Notes: a model not told the origin generated them from the letters alone. Numbered from the stretch's first letter, positions 46,153 to 59,034 are shown. The stretch is DNA of 64,000 nucleotides from Pseudofabraea citricarpa (GCA_029641185.1 JAPWGK010000029.1:124001-188000), one strand, 5' to 3'. A program made the numbers and translations.

Positions 46153-47952
46153 TCAACCGTCCTTGCCAAATTCTCCTTTCAATCCCTTCTCAACACCCCA
46201 TTTAAAATACCACCACCTTTTCTTGGCTTTGTCCTTTGCCTCTCTCTCGACCTTCTTTCTCTTGCTTCGCGGATAATTCACGGGCGACTCACCACCAACA
46301 AATATCGCTATATCGTAGAGCAGCCCTCCGACAAGAGCACCGCTTATTGTCGCTCCCCAAGCACCATATATCCACCATGCTTGCCGAACAGTGAAGACTT
46401 CATGCCCGTAACCTACGATAGCCGTTGCAATTCTTGGACCAAGATCTCGTGCAGGGTTCAGGCAAGCACCGGTATTGTAACCAAAGGCCATCGTAAGAAC
46501 TGTGACCACGAGACCGACAATTAAAGCATGCATACCTGCACCTGGTGGAGCATTTGAATCATCACCGAGTGCAAGAATCGCACAAGCCAGGATGCCAGTC
46601 GCGACAAACTCATTCGCAAAACCTGATCCAGCCCTGACGAAACTGGCTGGTTCTGTGTAGAAGGACTTTCCACTGCCACCTGCAAATAGTCCGACCGCTG
46701 AGGATCCCGAAGACATTCCTCCAGCTGCATTATATGCTACGATTGCGTCATAATATACGCCATACGCGATGAGACCAGCAAGAATGCCACCAATAACTTG
46801 AGCGGCGATGTAGATTAGAGTTTTTCGTACTGGAAAGCCACGGTATAGGCACAAAGCTATAGATATGGCGGGGTTAAGGTGACCTCCGGAGATTCCTCCT
46901 GCCACATAAATGCCGATTGTGATACCCAGTCCCCATGACCAGTTAGTGGACTGGTAATCTCCAACTGTATTATTAGAAGTTTGCACCGCAAGATTAGTGC
47001 ACAGCCCAATCAAAATCGCTATCATTGTCTGGTTGACATCTATTAGCATCACGAGACCATGATATTTTGGAGTACGTACAGCAAGGCACTCTGCAAGAGG
47101 TTCTCGAAACTTTGATCGTATTGACGCCCAGGCATTTAGTTCACCTGGATCATAATCCTCAGCTTCTTCCTCTTCCTCCTCTTCCAAGTCGTCCAACTTT
47201 CGGCCTGCCTCAAGATCGAGGTCGTACTGGTCATCATCTCTCAGTGCAAAGTCATCTCTCCGCGTAGAATCTTCCTCGGTAGGATGTTCCTCGACGTTAG
47301 ATAGCCTGTGTGTACCACCTGCCCCAAGATCTCCATTATTTTGATCTAATGGATTCGAGTCATTGGACCTTGCAGAAGGGTACGATAGCCATTCCTCCAT
47401 GGGATTACCTCTCTCAACCTCTGGCGACGAGAGTAGTTCCGTGGCGCCTCTCGCTGACGTACGTCTCTTCTGGGTCCCATAACCATTTCGTGGTCCATTT
47501 TCGTTGTTGTCCTTCCCTAATCTGTCTCTCTGCTCATCTATCATGCCCACCTGCGGTATGGCCTCAGAGCTTCCAGGTGCGTCTCTCTCAGCAGCCTTGT
47601 CTTCTACCACAGCCTGTTTCCCTCTCATTCCAGGTCGTACAACCCGAGGCAGTGGTTTTGCCAATCCCCATACTGGTCCAGCTTCTGTCCTCTGGTACCT
47701 AGGGTTGAGCTCATAATACTGTGGATCGACATATCCTCCCGCCTGCGGAGCTCCTGCAAAACTTCCAGCGAGAGAGAACTGTGGCCGCCCACCTGCTAGT
47801 GGCAAGTTTTGGACAGGATGATGTCTTCTGGCCGCAACGCCACGCTGACTTGCGTGTGTAGTAGCAGTTGTACGGGTCTGTTGTGTATCATTCCGGCGTG
47901 GAGTTGGGTGCAGACTCTGGTTCCGTGGAACGGGAGCCGGGGAGTCCGCCAT
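46153..47952 (-). CDS. Aquaglyceroporin with long N-terminal domain (Yfl054c-like)
   Basis: Exons 47952-47080 and 47028-46153 give about 582 residues. This MIP-family channel conducts water and/or glycerol across a membrane. The first about 270 residues are hydrophilic and end in an acidic stretch (DDLEEEEEEEAEDYD). Six membrane segments follow, with the two pore motifs GGHLNPAIS and TGACLNPARDLGPR. The Asp after the second NPAR favours the glycerol-permeable subgroup. The large N-terminal extension resembles yeast Yfl054c and filamentous-fungal relatives. A short basic tail (RSKRKKVEREAKDKAKKRWW) ends the protein. The 51-bp intron (donor GTACGT, branch TGCTAAT, acceptor CCAG) lies just before the first membrane segment. 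It is in frame and lacks stops, so unspliced message would still be translated through. Confidence 0.93.
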   Translation of the reverse strand: MADSPAPVPRNQSLHPTPRRNDTQQTRTTATTHASQRGVAARRHHPVQNLPLAGGRPQFSLAGSFAGAPQAGGYVDPQYYELNPRYQRTEAGPVWGLAKPLPRVVRPGMRGKQAVVEDKAAERDAPGSSEAIPQVGMIDEQRDRLGKDNNENGPRNGYGTQKRRTSARGATELLSSPEVERGNPMEEWLSYPSARSNDSNPLDQNNGDLGAGGTHRLSNVEEHPTEEDSTRRDDFALRDDDQYDLDLEAGRKLDDLEEEEEEEAEDYDPGELNAWASIRSKFREPLAECLAVRTPKYHGLVMLIDVNQTMIAILIGLCTNLAVQTSNNTVGDYQSTNWSWGLGITIGIYVAGGISGGHLNPAISIALCLYRGFPVRKTLIYIAAQVIGGILAGLIAYGVYYDAIVAYNAAGGMSSGSSAVGLFAGGSGKSFYTEPASFVRAGSGFANEFVATGILACAILALGDDSNAPPGAGMHALIVGLVVTVLTMAFGYNTGACLNPARDLGPRIATAIVGYGHEVFTVRQAWWIYGAWGATISGALVGGLLYDIAIFVGGESPVNYPRSKRKKVEREAKDKAKKRWWYFKWGVEKGLKGEFGKDG

Positions 47953-49635
47953 GGCTGGTTATACATGTACGAGAGAGCGGCTTATTGACGAATGCGCCCA
48001 GAGACTTTGTAGTATGAAAAGAGCATGAAATCAAGAGAGAAGTGATTGTGAGAAACACCAGACTTACGGGCCTTACCTCACACATGTACTCATGTCGTGC
48101 GGTCCTTCTCCGTATTTAACACAGCGACTCAACGATGCACCGAGTCGTCATCGTTGCCTCTCCTGGCAGTCTGGCAGAAAAAAGGGAATTGCTCCGGACT
48201 TGGTCACGGTGTGGATCTCTCTATCGTCGAGGGTGGTTCGGATTGTTGCAGAAGCATGGGCGCATCGGTGGCCATTGACAATGGTTTATGTGGGACCCAC
48301 GAACTGTTTTACTGTGGCTGAAAGAAGACGACTGAGCCGGCAACCGGGCAACGTTTTGACAGTGGTGCACGAAGTGGATCGTGAAGTTTGACGGGCTCGA
48401 CCGATAGGGACGAGGGACGGGAGACGGGGTTGACGTTCTGTTCTGGTGGGCCTGAAGCCTGAAGACCGGCGGCGGACGTGAGCTCCTAGCGAGACGCCTC
48501 GTGGCCCTAGCACCCTCCGCCAGAAAAGCGATTACCGCATTGTGGCACTTCCAGATGCTGATTTGCCCGGGTGGTGATATCGAGATAGATTAAATGCTTA
48601 CTTGCCAGACCCCCCTCCCTCCCTCTCTCCGCCACTGTTATTTCTAGGAAGTGGATTGATGCTTCGTATCGAGCGACAATTCTTTTTCTCTTCTGTCTAG
48701 ACTCTGGTCTGTGGAGTTCTCTTTTCGTTCTCTCTCTCTCATCTGAGTTTCGAATCTTGGTTCTTGATTCTTGGTTTCCTGGACGAGCTGCTCCACCCTC
48801 CCACAGCACAGCGGAGCCCCATCCCATCCTGCAGCTATCTACCTGCCTATCTACGTGGTACCTCTCCAGCAGTGTGTATCATGGGCACCCAACAGGTTTT
48901 CCGGGTAAGCGCTCTCTACTTCGTAAGTATGGTCGCAGTGGCAGTAGGACTCTGTGGCTGATGAACCACTCAACCCGGTTTCTGGCCCAGATCCCCAGAA
49001 TCTCTGAGGGGATGCCATCACGGTTCGTGACCAGTAAGTACTACGATGGGCTCATACATGCCGCTACTCGGTCGGAGCCGAGGGGAATATATCTAACGAA
49101 GCAGAGAGTCTTGAATATTCGGAATCAGCCCAGAGATGTAGGAATGCTCATCAACGTGTATCGTTAAATAGCACATGTAGACAGTATGCTCAAGTAGGTG
49201 CTGGTGTACAGAAATGCTGGCTGACTAAGCACCGTGACATTACCTCACCCAGGAGGGGGTGCGGAGTGCTGGACTCAGTCTGCAACACGGATAAGCGACG
49301 GTGGGAAAAAGGCTTGAAGAGAGGAAACGTATTTAGGCATTTGGGAGGGCTCAGCAGTTTTCTTCCTTCAAGTTTCGTTCTCAATAATCTTGACATACTC
49401 GACTACCCAGATTTGATAATTGGATTCCTGCCAGTGCTCGGGGTTGGGTCTCGCTTAATTCAGGGAGCAGGAAAAGGGGTTTGAGTTTGAGTCGGATGGC
49501 ATTTTGTGTTGGATACCTAGCTATGTAAAGAAAGAGTTGAGACTCGATATTGATCGAAAAGCAAAGCATAATCGCAAGGACGGTTCGTCCGGGTATATAG
49601 CAACAAAAAGCAAATGGAAAAATACAAAGCTTTTT
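47953..49635. other. Intergenic region
   Basis: This stretch holds the promoter of the aquaglyceroporin gene (left) and the 3' flank of the Pch2 gene (right). CT-rich tracts occur at 48620-48740. Frames here overlap on both strands with no recognisable product. Confidence 0.5.
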
Positions 49636-51583
49636 TTAGTCCTCCTGCTCCTCCTTAATCGCCTTCACTTCCTCCTTCTCTCCGCTCGCTTCATCCTCGA
49701 AGACCTCTCTCTTCCTCTTTTTACCCTGTTGCTGCTGAGCTTGAATATATCGATCCATAAAGTCAAACGCCATAGATAGGTCACAGTCGTCGTCTCGTAG
49801 GTACCGCATGATGGAGATTTCCGAGAGTTGTGTTAATGATCGGCCACTAAACTCGCCAGCGCTGATATTCTTCACGACCTTCAGGAGTCTGGCAGCTGGA
49901 AGATCCTCACTTAGGGTTAGATCGTATGAGTTCTTTTCGGCGTCTCGGAAGGGCGGGATCGCGACCTTGGGTTTTATGACTCCGCGTGCCATTAATCCCT
50001 CGAGTCTTCCTCTGATAATGGTGTATTGCGCAGCTTCCGATGGGCTATCCACACTCAGCCGGAGCCCACATCGGTCCAGAAATGCGGCGTCCAACGAATC
50101 GAGCATATTTGATGTGCAGAGAATCATCAGATTTGGGTGGATCCTTACACGATCTAGCCCGGTCAATAACGTGTTCGTAGCCCGCAAAGAATCTTGTGCT
50201 TCCCCATTGGCTGTAGTGGCCTCACGGCAAGCTGCGATGCTCTCCACCTCATCAATAAGAACGCAGATGAAACGGGTCGCATCTTGCTTGCAAAGATAAT
50301 CAACAGAATTGAATATGTCATCGACTTTCTTGGCACTTTCACTAAAGTACTTGGAAAGCAGAGTCGATGTCTTGACTTGAACAAGAAGAGTGGTGGTATA
50401 CTGGAAGCTAAGTCTGATTGAAATCTTCTGGGCGAGTCCCTGACAAAGAGATGTCTTTCCGGTGCCTGGTGGTCCATACAAAAGAATCAGCGGGTTGACA
50501 TCTGGAAGCCCGTCTCCACGAAGTTTCGAAAATCGGACTAGGAAAATTAGCATCCTTACAAAACATCTCAGACTATGGTTCAAGGACTTACGCAAGTTGA
50601 TCATTATCCATATCAAGTCTCCCTTAATATCTTCATCGAACACCAACCTAGTAAAAGATATTAGCTAGGCATGAGCATCTGAAAAGGGCAAGTAATGCTA
50701 CCCACCTATCCCAGATTCTATCGAATGACAAATTTGGCATAGATGATATATGTGCCTGTTCCATTATATCCTCTTCCTCGTCGTTATCATTGTTATCTTT
50801 CAGGTAGTTCACAATCGCTTCACCTATGTGTAAGCCATACACCTCGACCTTTATTTCGACATTGTGGGAGTGATAAGCGGCAGTTTGGCTAGCTGGTCCC
50901 AAGTACTCAACAACCATCAGAAACGACAGAGTCTGCTTCAGTTCACGGTACAGGTCCTCTGGAAATATGTACTCTGCTTTGAAAGGGCATCAGCTTTAGG
51001 TGAAACCAAAATGGGAATAGATGGAGACCCACCATCGTCATCGGCAAGCAGGTCTACTCCGACGATAAAGCAAAGTTCTGTATCTCCAGAAGTGAAGAAA
51101 GTGACCAGTTTTTCACGGAGTTCCTGAATTCTGTGAGCTATAAGGAATGACAGTATGTAAGAGACGTACTTGACGAAGCTTGATGTCAGTCATATAAGAA
51201 TGGCCCTTTTGAAGCTGCCCCTCGATGAACACCACGCCCGATTTTTTCTGTACTTCTTTCTTTGAGACAAGAAGGTAGTCTTCCTCTGTATCATTATGTT
51301 CGCAATGATCTGTGTGTCCATTCTCTGCATGATTGTTATGTTCAACATGGCCTGAATCTGGCACGAGCACCATTTCATCCAGAATTGAATCGTCAGATAG
51401 TGACTCATCGACTGCTTCTTTGAGACTTAAGGCCAGCTCCAAGACATGGTCAGATTTGAATTCAACTCTACCAGAATCTATTTCATTGGCTTCTGTATTC
51501 TCTTTGTGAAGGTCGACCTTCGTGGGGCTCCCAACAAGTTCGCGGGCCTGAGTCAAAGACGCACCGTTGTCGATTTTTGCCAT
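49636..51583 (-). CDS. PCH2: AAA+ ATPase Pch2/TRIP13, meiotic checkpoint HORMA remodeller
   Basis: Five exons (51583-51170, 51123-51033, 50973-50706, 50647-50592, 50537-49636) give about 576 residues. Pch2/TRIP13 unfolds HORMA-domain proteins and controls meiotic recombination and checkpoints in the nucleus. The AAA+ core has Walker A YGPPGTGKTSLC, Walker B CVLIDEVES, LCTSNMLDSLDAAFLDRCG (sensor 1 and arginine finger region) and FSGRSLTQL (sensor 2 region). The preceding region has SFDRIWDRLVFDEDIKGDLI, as in family members. The N-terminal about 150 residues are acidic and diverged. The C-terminus is Lys/Glu-rich. The ATG at 51583 is the first in this frame, but the frame is open further upstream without ATG, so an extra 5' exon is possible. 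The first intron's acceptor (TTCAG at 51124-51128) was chosen because only it preserves frame. Confidence 0.88.
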
Positions 51584-51864
51584 ACTTATATCCTGTGTGG
51601 CTGAATCATTCGCGACAGGATTATGAGCTCTATCCACAATACTCGTTTCGGCATATCGTTCATTTGTGGTGATTCTAACAAAGGTAGGGAGGACGGAATT
51701 TAGTAGGAGAGGGAGTGTCTATGGAAAAATAAATGCCGTGGCTCGAGTAAAGTTTGCATTCGCTTAACATCGTCATTGCTCTGACTCTCAAGCGCGTCAA
51801 CAACACGAGAGGAGCTTGACCTCTTGGAGACCATGAATCTTTCCTCTGGACATGAGCAGCCAAC

Positions 51865-54539
51865 ATGAACAGTTTTGCGATCGAAAAGAACTGTTCGAAG
51901 GTCAATCCGACTGATCCTACAGCACAGGAGCAGACGGACACCATTGTTCAGATTGTTATTTCTCTTGCGCTGGGGCTTTCAGCTTTCCTTGGTTTCTGTG
52001 TATGTGCCACGAAGGTGATCCAGAAAAGCTTTGCTAATCATAGTAGTTCCTCCGCCCAAGATGGAAAGGACTTTATGCCGCACGGAAGAGACAGACTGAT
52101 GCTGCGACTGCTCTGCCAGAGCTGCCAGATACTTTCTTTGGGTGGATGCCGGTCTTATACAAGGTGACGGAAGAGCAAGTTCTTGCATCTGCAGGGCTCG
52201 ATGCGTTCGTTGTATGCTTTTGCACTTCCAAGATTATTTGGATATCCACTAAATTTCGCAGTTTCTATCCTTTTTCAAGATGTCGATCAAACTGTTCGGT
52301 GTTCTATTCCTCTTCTCCGCGGTCGTTATTGCTCCCATCAACTCACACTTCGCGGAGTCACCTACAAATAGAACCAGCTCTTTGTCTACTTGGCCTGATG
52401 AGCTAGGGCCGACCGATGTCTCTTGGGCCATGGATGATAATGCTGTAATTGCGACAGCGTCGAAGACTGTGGGGCCTATTAGTTATTTATGGGCATATTG
52501 CGTTTTTACGTATGTTTTTACAGCCCTCGCCATTTATTTTATGACGACGGAGACTCGGCGTGTAATTCAAATACGACAAGACTACCTTGGAAGCCAATCA
52601 ACAGTTACTGATCGCACGATCAAGCTCTCAGGGATCCCACCAGAACTTCGCTCAGAAGAGAAGATAACGGAATTCTTGGAGAAATTGGAGATTGGCAAAG
52701 TAGAGTCGGTCACGATTTGTCGCAACTGGAAGAAAGTGGATAATTTGATGGATGAAAGAGCATACACGTTGCGCAAACTTGAAGAAGCATGGACTGTACA
52801 TCTTGGACAAGGGAACTCGGTAGTGCCTAGCGATAGGAACAGAACAGACTCGAACTCACAAGAGGATGGAGAAGATCCTGTTGACCACGAAAGTGGTAAT
52901 CTGTTAGGCGAAAACCACGTAACAAGATACGAGAAACCTCGTCCTACAACACGTCTTTGGTACGGATTCCTGAAGCTGCAAAGCAGAAAGGTTGATGCTA
53001 TCGATTACTATGAGGAAAAGCTTCGAAAGCTGGATGAAAAAATCACCGAAGCTCGCAAGAAGGAATACCAGGCTACGCCATTGGCATTTGTGACCATGGA
53101 TTCAATCCCAGCTTGCCAAATGGCTGTGCAGGCACTTCTTGATCCAGAGCCTATGCGGTTAATGGCAAAACTTGCACCAGCGCCCTCAGATATAGTCTGG
53201 GCGAATACTTATCTCCCCAGATCCAGTCGAATGATCCGCTCGTGGACTGTCTCGATATTCATTTTCATCCTGACAATCATATGGCTTGCGCCTGTGGCAG
53301 CATTAGCTGGACTTTTGGACATATGTTCAATCAGACAGGTTTGGCCTCAACTTGCCGACCTTCTCGAAAGGCATGAAATTACCAAAGCCTTGATCCAGAC
53401 TGGACTACCAACTTTGGTTGTTTCGTTATTGAATGTCGCAGTACCTTTCCTGTATGATTACTTGGCCAATCTCCAGGGCTCGATATCACAAGGGGATGTA
53501 GAGCTTTCAGTCATCTCGAAGAACTTCTTTTTCACTTTCTTCAATGTCTTCCTCGTCTTTACGACTTTTGGTGCGGCCGGCAAATTCTGGCCTGTTCTAC
53601 AAGAATCGTTCAAAGATACTACCAAGCTTGCTTATCGCCTGGCTAGATCAATCCAATCTCTCGCCTTTTTCTACACTAACTTTATCCTACTTCAAGGAAT
53701 TGGGCTTATGCCGTTCAGGCTTCTAGAGTTTGGCAGTGTTTCATTATATCCAATTATGCTCATGGGTGCAAAGACACCCCGTGACTATGCTGAGCTTGTT
53801 CAGCCACCGCTTTTCAAGTATGGCTTCTACCTGCCAACGGCCATCCTCATCTACATCCTATGCCTCGTGTACAGCATTCTGCCCGACGGTTACAAGATTT
53901 TATTTTTTGGCCTCATATACTTTGTATTTGGATACTTCACTTACAAGTATCAACTTCTTTACGCAATGGATCATCCACAGCACGCTACAGGAGGCGCATG
54001 GCCGATGATTTGTTACCGACTACTCGTTGGAGTGGGAGTGTTCCAACTCGCTATGGCGGGTTACATTGCTCTCCGCAAAGCGTTTACTGCTTCACTTCTC
54101 ATATTGCCTTTGATTATGTTCACTATATGGTACAGTTACTTTTATGCTAGAACCTTCGAACCACTTACAAAATTTATCGCCCTTCGAAGCATTCGCAGGG
54201 AAAGCAATGCTGACATCAACATTGCGGATGAAAATGTGCGGTTGGAGCGACCACCAGGTCACATGCGTAGACGGAGCACTACTATAGATGAGTCGCGGGA
54301 GGAAGGCCAGAAATTTGTTAACCCAAGTCTTGTTCTCCCGTAAGTATATTCCAAACCTTTCATATCCAATTGCCCAGCTGATGCCTTCTAGTCTGGAAAA
54401 GGTATGGGTGAACGGACGACCCGAAACAAATGGGGGAAGCTTCACTCCTGATCTCTTGGATAGACAGGGGAGTACCGAGAGCTCTGTGAGCCTTGGCGAT
54501 ACACACATTTGGAGGGACAGTGGCGACAACAATGTATAA
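51865..54539 (+). CDS. CSC1/TMEM63-type (DUF221, RSN1_7TM) membrane protein
   Basis: Exons 51865-51999, 52047-52211, 52262-54339 and 54392-54539 give about 841 residues. Family members are osmosensitive, calcium-permeable channels; the fungal relatives include yeast Csc1 and Rsn1. The layout fits: one membrane segment near the N-terminus (IVQIVISLALGLSAFLGFC), LPDTFFGWMPVLYKVTEEQVLASAGLDA (cited in parts elsewhere in the family), two more membrane segments, a cytosolic domain (PHM7_cyt) with TDRTIKLSGIPPELRSEEKI, APAPSDIVWANTYLPRS, and a long multi-span domain with LPTLVVSLLN-like and FFTFFNVFLVFTTFGAA segments. The tail after the last span is hydrophilic. The acceptor of intron 1 is the second of two adjacent TAGs, which keeps frame. 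The gene is divergent from PCH2, with only about 280 bp between start codons. Confidence 0.92.
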
Positions 54540-54850
54540 ACAGAGGGGAAGTATCATTCATGACGATGGGATCCTACTTCAAATTGCTCTTTCCTTTACA
54601 ATAAAATATACCCGTTAGTGCCTGCCTCACTTGTATGTTTCGAGTGTGTTCATCTCTCATACCCTCCTTCTAAAATCGCCTCTGTCAACCGTTGTCATTC
54701 TTTGTTAAACTAATATTGCATCCCCAACCCTACCTATTACTCAGAAACTCATGTTTACAGCCACGAATCAAATCAGTCAGATTATCTTCGGGCGAGTAAT
54801 GGCCTGTGTACGCCAATAGTTTACTCACACAACAATCATTACCAATTTAG
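54540..54850. other. Short intergenic region / unresolved 5' end
   Basis: This stretch holds the 3' flank of the channel gene and the upstream part of the F-box gene. A possible seven-base first exon (ATG at 54799) lies here. Confidence 0.4.
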
Positions 54851-57800
54851 CCTCCCTAGAGGAGGCTGCCGGCACAACGTCTTCCCAAATATTGTTATCG
54901 CGGGACGTTGCAGGCTCCAGTTCTACTCCTCAATCTTCTGGGCAATCTGAAGAGGCAGATACAACTGTCGTGTCTATATTTGAGTCGAGCTCTAGACACG
55001 TCATGACCGTGGGTGACGCAGCAAGACTTTCGAAATGCAGCACTGAAGCGAGAGTATCGTCTCCACCAGACCACGAAATTCAAGGTATATTTTCTTGGTT
55101 TGGAATTAATGCTATCAACGTAAACTAACTTACAAAACGTTGAACTAGATCTATCGAGGCCTCCGAACTTGTCGAAGCCATACCGGATTCTTCCTCGAAT
55201 GGACAGGAAGTCTTCTACTGACGAATCTGACCGACAAACGACAGCCTGCTCGCCTTCGCTATGCGTTAATCTTATAGCAGACGAACAAGGGGCGAATCAT
55301 CCGATTGGAAAGAATATTGACAAAGGAAAAGGCAAAGATATGTTACGAGGAAGGACTCTGGGTCGAAGCCAGCGACATGAAGATCCACTTGCAAGAGCTA
55401 CGTCTAGAGTAAGAGATCAAGAGGCAGCTATCGAGCTTGATACCCGGCCAATCGAAAAGCGATTTAGTCGCAGTAACACATTTTTTGAAGACCCAACAGA
55501 TCCTCGAGCCATTCTCGACGATACCCTGCTAGAACCTTTGTCCGACAATTCGATTCAAAGCTCTATCAGCAGCCTCTCTGAAAAGATTCATAGCCATGTT
55601 TCAACGCCTGACATTGGACCACCATGCAGGAGCTTCAGCGGATTGCTACGCGCACAAACGAGCCCTAATGTCAGCTCTCATTCTAGTTTTCCGTCTACCG
55701 TAGAACGGCCGTCAATTCCTCTCCATACAGTATTTAATGATCATCGCCCTCTATATCCGGTACCTACTATGCTACCAGATAATCTTTATCAAATCATGCC
55801 TGACATGGACCATTTGGAATATATCGCTGCCAAGTCCTCGTCCTCGCACTGGGCTCTTGATAGCGAACCACCGCCAACGCCAGCAACTGAAACCTTGATT
55901 TCTCAGGCAGCTGAACTTCCTCCAGAAATTCTACATGAGATATATCTAAATTTGGGGCCAGCAGATTTTAATGCGGCAAGACACACATGCCAGAATTGGT
56001 TTGTGAACAGCCTAGAAAGATCGCTGCTGGAGACTATGTTGCAGCGTGGGGGCTGGTTTAGTAGCATTCAAGACGATCTAATAGCTAACAATGTCACTAA
56101 TGGCAGGGTTAAGTTCAAGACCAATGATGAATGGCTCATGAGCAAGTATATCTCTCGAGAATGTGCTCTTAGTCCTGATTGGACCGGAAATGGACTCACG
56201 AACAAAAGGGACTATCCCACTAATCCCAGAACATCATCTACTAAGACGTCTTTTCTTCCTGCTTCTGAAATAGATTTTACAGAAATTGCTGTACATCACC
56301 AAGAAGTTCAATCCCCGGGAATCATTTTCACCGTCAGCAGTTGTGGAAGATTTCTCATGGTCGCTAATGGGTGTCTGATATACGTATATGAACTAAATCA
56401 AGGGTCAAATGAACATGAAATTCGGGCGGATTTTAATGCCGGGAATTTGTCTCCAGTAACAAGCATTATCTGTCCTCGGCAGGTTCTCGCATGCAGCATG
56501 GACACTTCTTCGCATCGTTATGCTATCGCGGCACTGATGGACGGCCGGATGGGACTTGTTTGCGACATTACCAGTCGTAATCTTGCCCATGGAACGAGAC
56601 CTCATAACAGACCAGAGAGCATCTCTTCTTCTCTTGCGTCTGGCCAACATATTCATGACGATCTCTACCGCGACGCTCCTCGTGTTGACCGAGTTTCTCT
56701 GAACAGTTCATCTGTGTATTCTAATACACGCTCTTCAACCTTACCAGCGTTTGTTTTCCCAGGTGTTGCGACTACTGGCACTGATCGAGGAACCCATAGT
56801 CCAGTAACACGTGAAAAGGCAAGTTTCCCATTAAAACTCCTCCCAAGAATCTCACTAATATCGAATTAGAGTGATGGAGAAGGTTTAAAAATGCAACCCG
56901 CTTCACAAACACAAGCACCCGAGCTATCTCCCGGTTCCTATTTTCCTGAAGCAGCTTCAAGTAATACCGTACCGGTCGAGAAAGGACTCCGATCAATTTA
57001 CCGGAATTTATGCTCAGATGATGACCCGCCCCGTTCGGTTGCGATATGTCCTCAAAGAAGATGTGTAGCCTTTGGCTGTTCGGCTGGAATTGAACTTCAC
57101 TGGGTTGATGCTCTGACCGGTCAAGACCTGAATAGATGGTTTCCACTTACGGCCCCTAGTGATTATCTATTTTTCTTGCCGCCTAGAAGAAGTGTTGATT
57201 CAGCTAAGAAATTGAGACTCATCAGTAGCGCCGCTCAACCTGGGGAAAGGACTGCGATTGGAGAGCGTTCTTTTGGGAAGACGTCGAAGAACAGTCCTTT
57301 CTGGAAGGGAATGGATTGGAGCTCAGGTCAAAGTTCTCAAGATCACGAGAGTGGAATAATATCTAGAATCAGACGCGAAAATACGGCAAAACCTTCCCCA
57401 AATTGGAGAGATTATTCAGACCATTATCGTGCTGTTCCACTTAGTGACGGCCATCATATTCTTTTCACAGATCCGGCAACAGGACTGCTATGCCTCGGTA
57501 GTGATGCACCAGTTGGTGGTCCTACGAAGCTTCTTCGAAAAATCTGGTTCAAAGGGCCAAGTGATCATGACAGTCCGGTTGCATATACTAGCTGTGCTGA
57601 CTTGAAGCGAGGGGCCCGAATTGTTGCTGCATTTGGGACTGGAGAGGAGCAGAGCATTTGGATCTTCTCGGTTCCAGGCGATGTTTTCACTGCCAACACT
57701 GATGATGCAATCAAAGGCACACAATGGTCGAGATCCAAGTCAGATCTAGAAATTGGAAAAGCTCCTTGGATACGATGGTGGCCGGACCACTCGGCACAAG

Positions 57801-58519
57801 ACTGGCTGCATGAAATACATAACCCAGTCCCTGGTATTATACCGAGAAGCTTATGGCCACTTGAGATCAGAGGGCAGCAAATCGGGACTTGTCGCGGTCT
57901 GACTGATCTTGCAGTTCATTCTAAGCCTGATATGATTGTATGGGCTTTCGGCAAGGAAGGAATCGCAAAGGTCTGGCAAATTGATTGCGGAAAAGAATAC
58001 ACCTTCAAAAGGAAGATTATTGTACGCGATGGAACTGTTCGTGAGATTGATCAAGACGGCGATGTGCAAATGCTGGATGCGTACCCTGACTCGCCTTCGT
58101 CCGACATGCCATGTCCTGCAAAGAGCTTCCAGAGCGAATATACCGACAACTTCTCAAACCAGATGGAAGAGAAAGAGGCTAGCTCGTATGATGGATCAGC
58201 CTCTCTTGATACCTCTATTATCATGACTACAACATCTCAAGATTATCGATCAGACATGGAGAGTCCTGTGTTTGAGCCAGAAATTGATTCAGAAGGCGAG
58301 GTCCTTATGGAAGATTTACCGGGAGTGCGCATCTTAGCAGAAGATGAGGACTCGAATGAATCCTTCGAGAGTATCACCATAGGGCCCCATAGCGGCGAAG
58401 TGCTATACCATACCAGTCGCTGGTCGGGACGTAGTTATCGTCATCGACTCGCAGGAGCTGGAAGGGATATTGTGGAAGAGCTCACAGGGATTGCGAGGAT
58501 CGATATTGAGATCAGATAA
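54799..58519 (+). CDS. F-box protein with a GC-AG intron
   Basis: Supported exons are 54851-55084, 55149-56818 and 56870-58519. A seven-base first exon 54799-54805 would supply the ATG and keep frame but is uncertain. The protein is about 1186 residues. The F-box lies near residue 350: SQAAELPPEILHEIYLNLGPADFNAARHTCQNW, quoted here as PPEILHEIYLNLGPADF plus ARHTCQNW. It would bind Skp1 in an SCF ubiquitin ligase. The first 330 residues are Ser/Pro-rich and disordered; the C-terminal 700 may form a beta-propeller-like body (repeated IFTVSSCGRFLMVANG, VAICPQRRCVAFGCS), then an acidic tail. The intron 56819-56869 has donor AAG|GCAAGT and branch CTAATA, so it is a GC-AG intron; reading through it hits a stop. 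Confidence 0.83.
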
Positions 58520-59034
58520 GGAGGCGTAGTAGAGATTCTGTCGGTCTGGCCTGGATGCATACCTACCTAGGTACTACGTACCCTAAACTGTATTGATATG
58601 ATGAGCAGCAAATTGGAACATGCCCTATGAACTCCTATTTACGCTCGCTTATGTCGCCTCCCCTGCGGTTTACCGACAAAACGCGAGGCTGCCGGACCAG
58701 GAACCCCCACTTAAAACAAGCCTGCTTACCTAACAATTTCCAACTTCACAACACCACGGATATCCCAGTCATGCGCCGCAAGATACGTACCCAACCAACC
58801 CAATCGTTTGATGCTGTGCCCAACCCCCCAAGCTGCCGATATTTCCTTCTTTAAATCATGACGCTCACCACCCGAGACTGTCTTGCCAGCTGGCAGTCAC
58901 TCTCTCCAGCTGCATCTACAAATAAGAACCAAGCCATTTTCTCATAGCAGCACTCCATTTGCCCGGAAAGTTGGCAGAGTAGCAGTAAAAGTACGAAGAA
59001 TCCGCCAGGTGGTGTGGTACGATAATTTTCGAAC
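58520..59034. other. Intergenic region
   Basis: This stretch lies between two plus-strand genes. A palindromic CCTACCTAGGTA motif occurs near 58562-58573. No coding region is supported. Confidence 0.5.
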
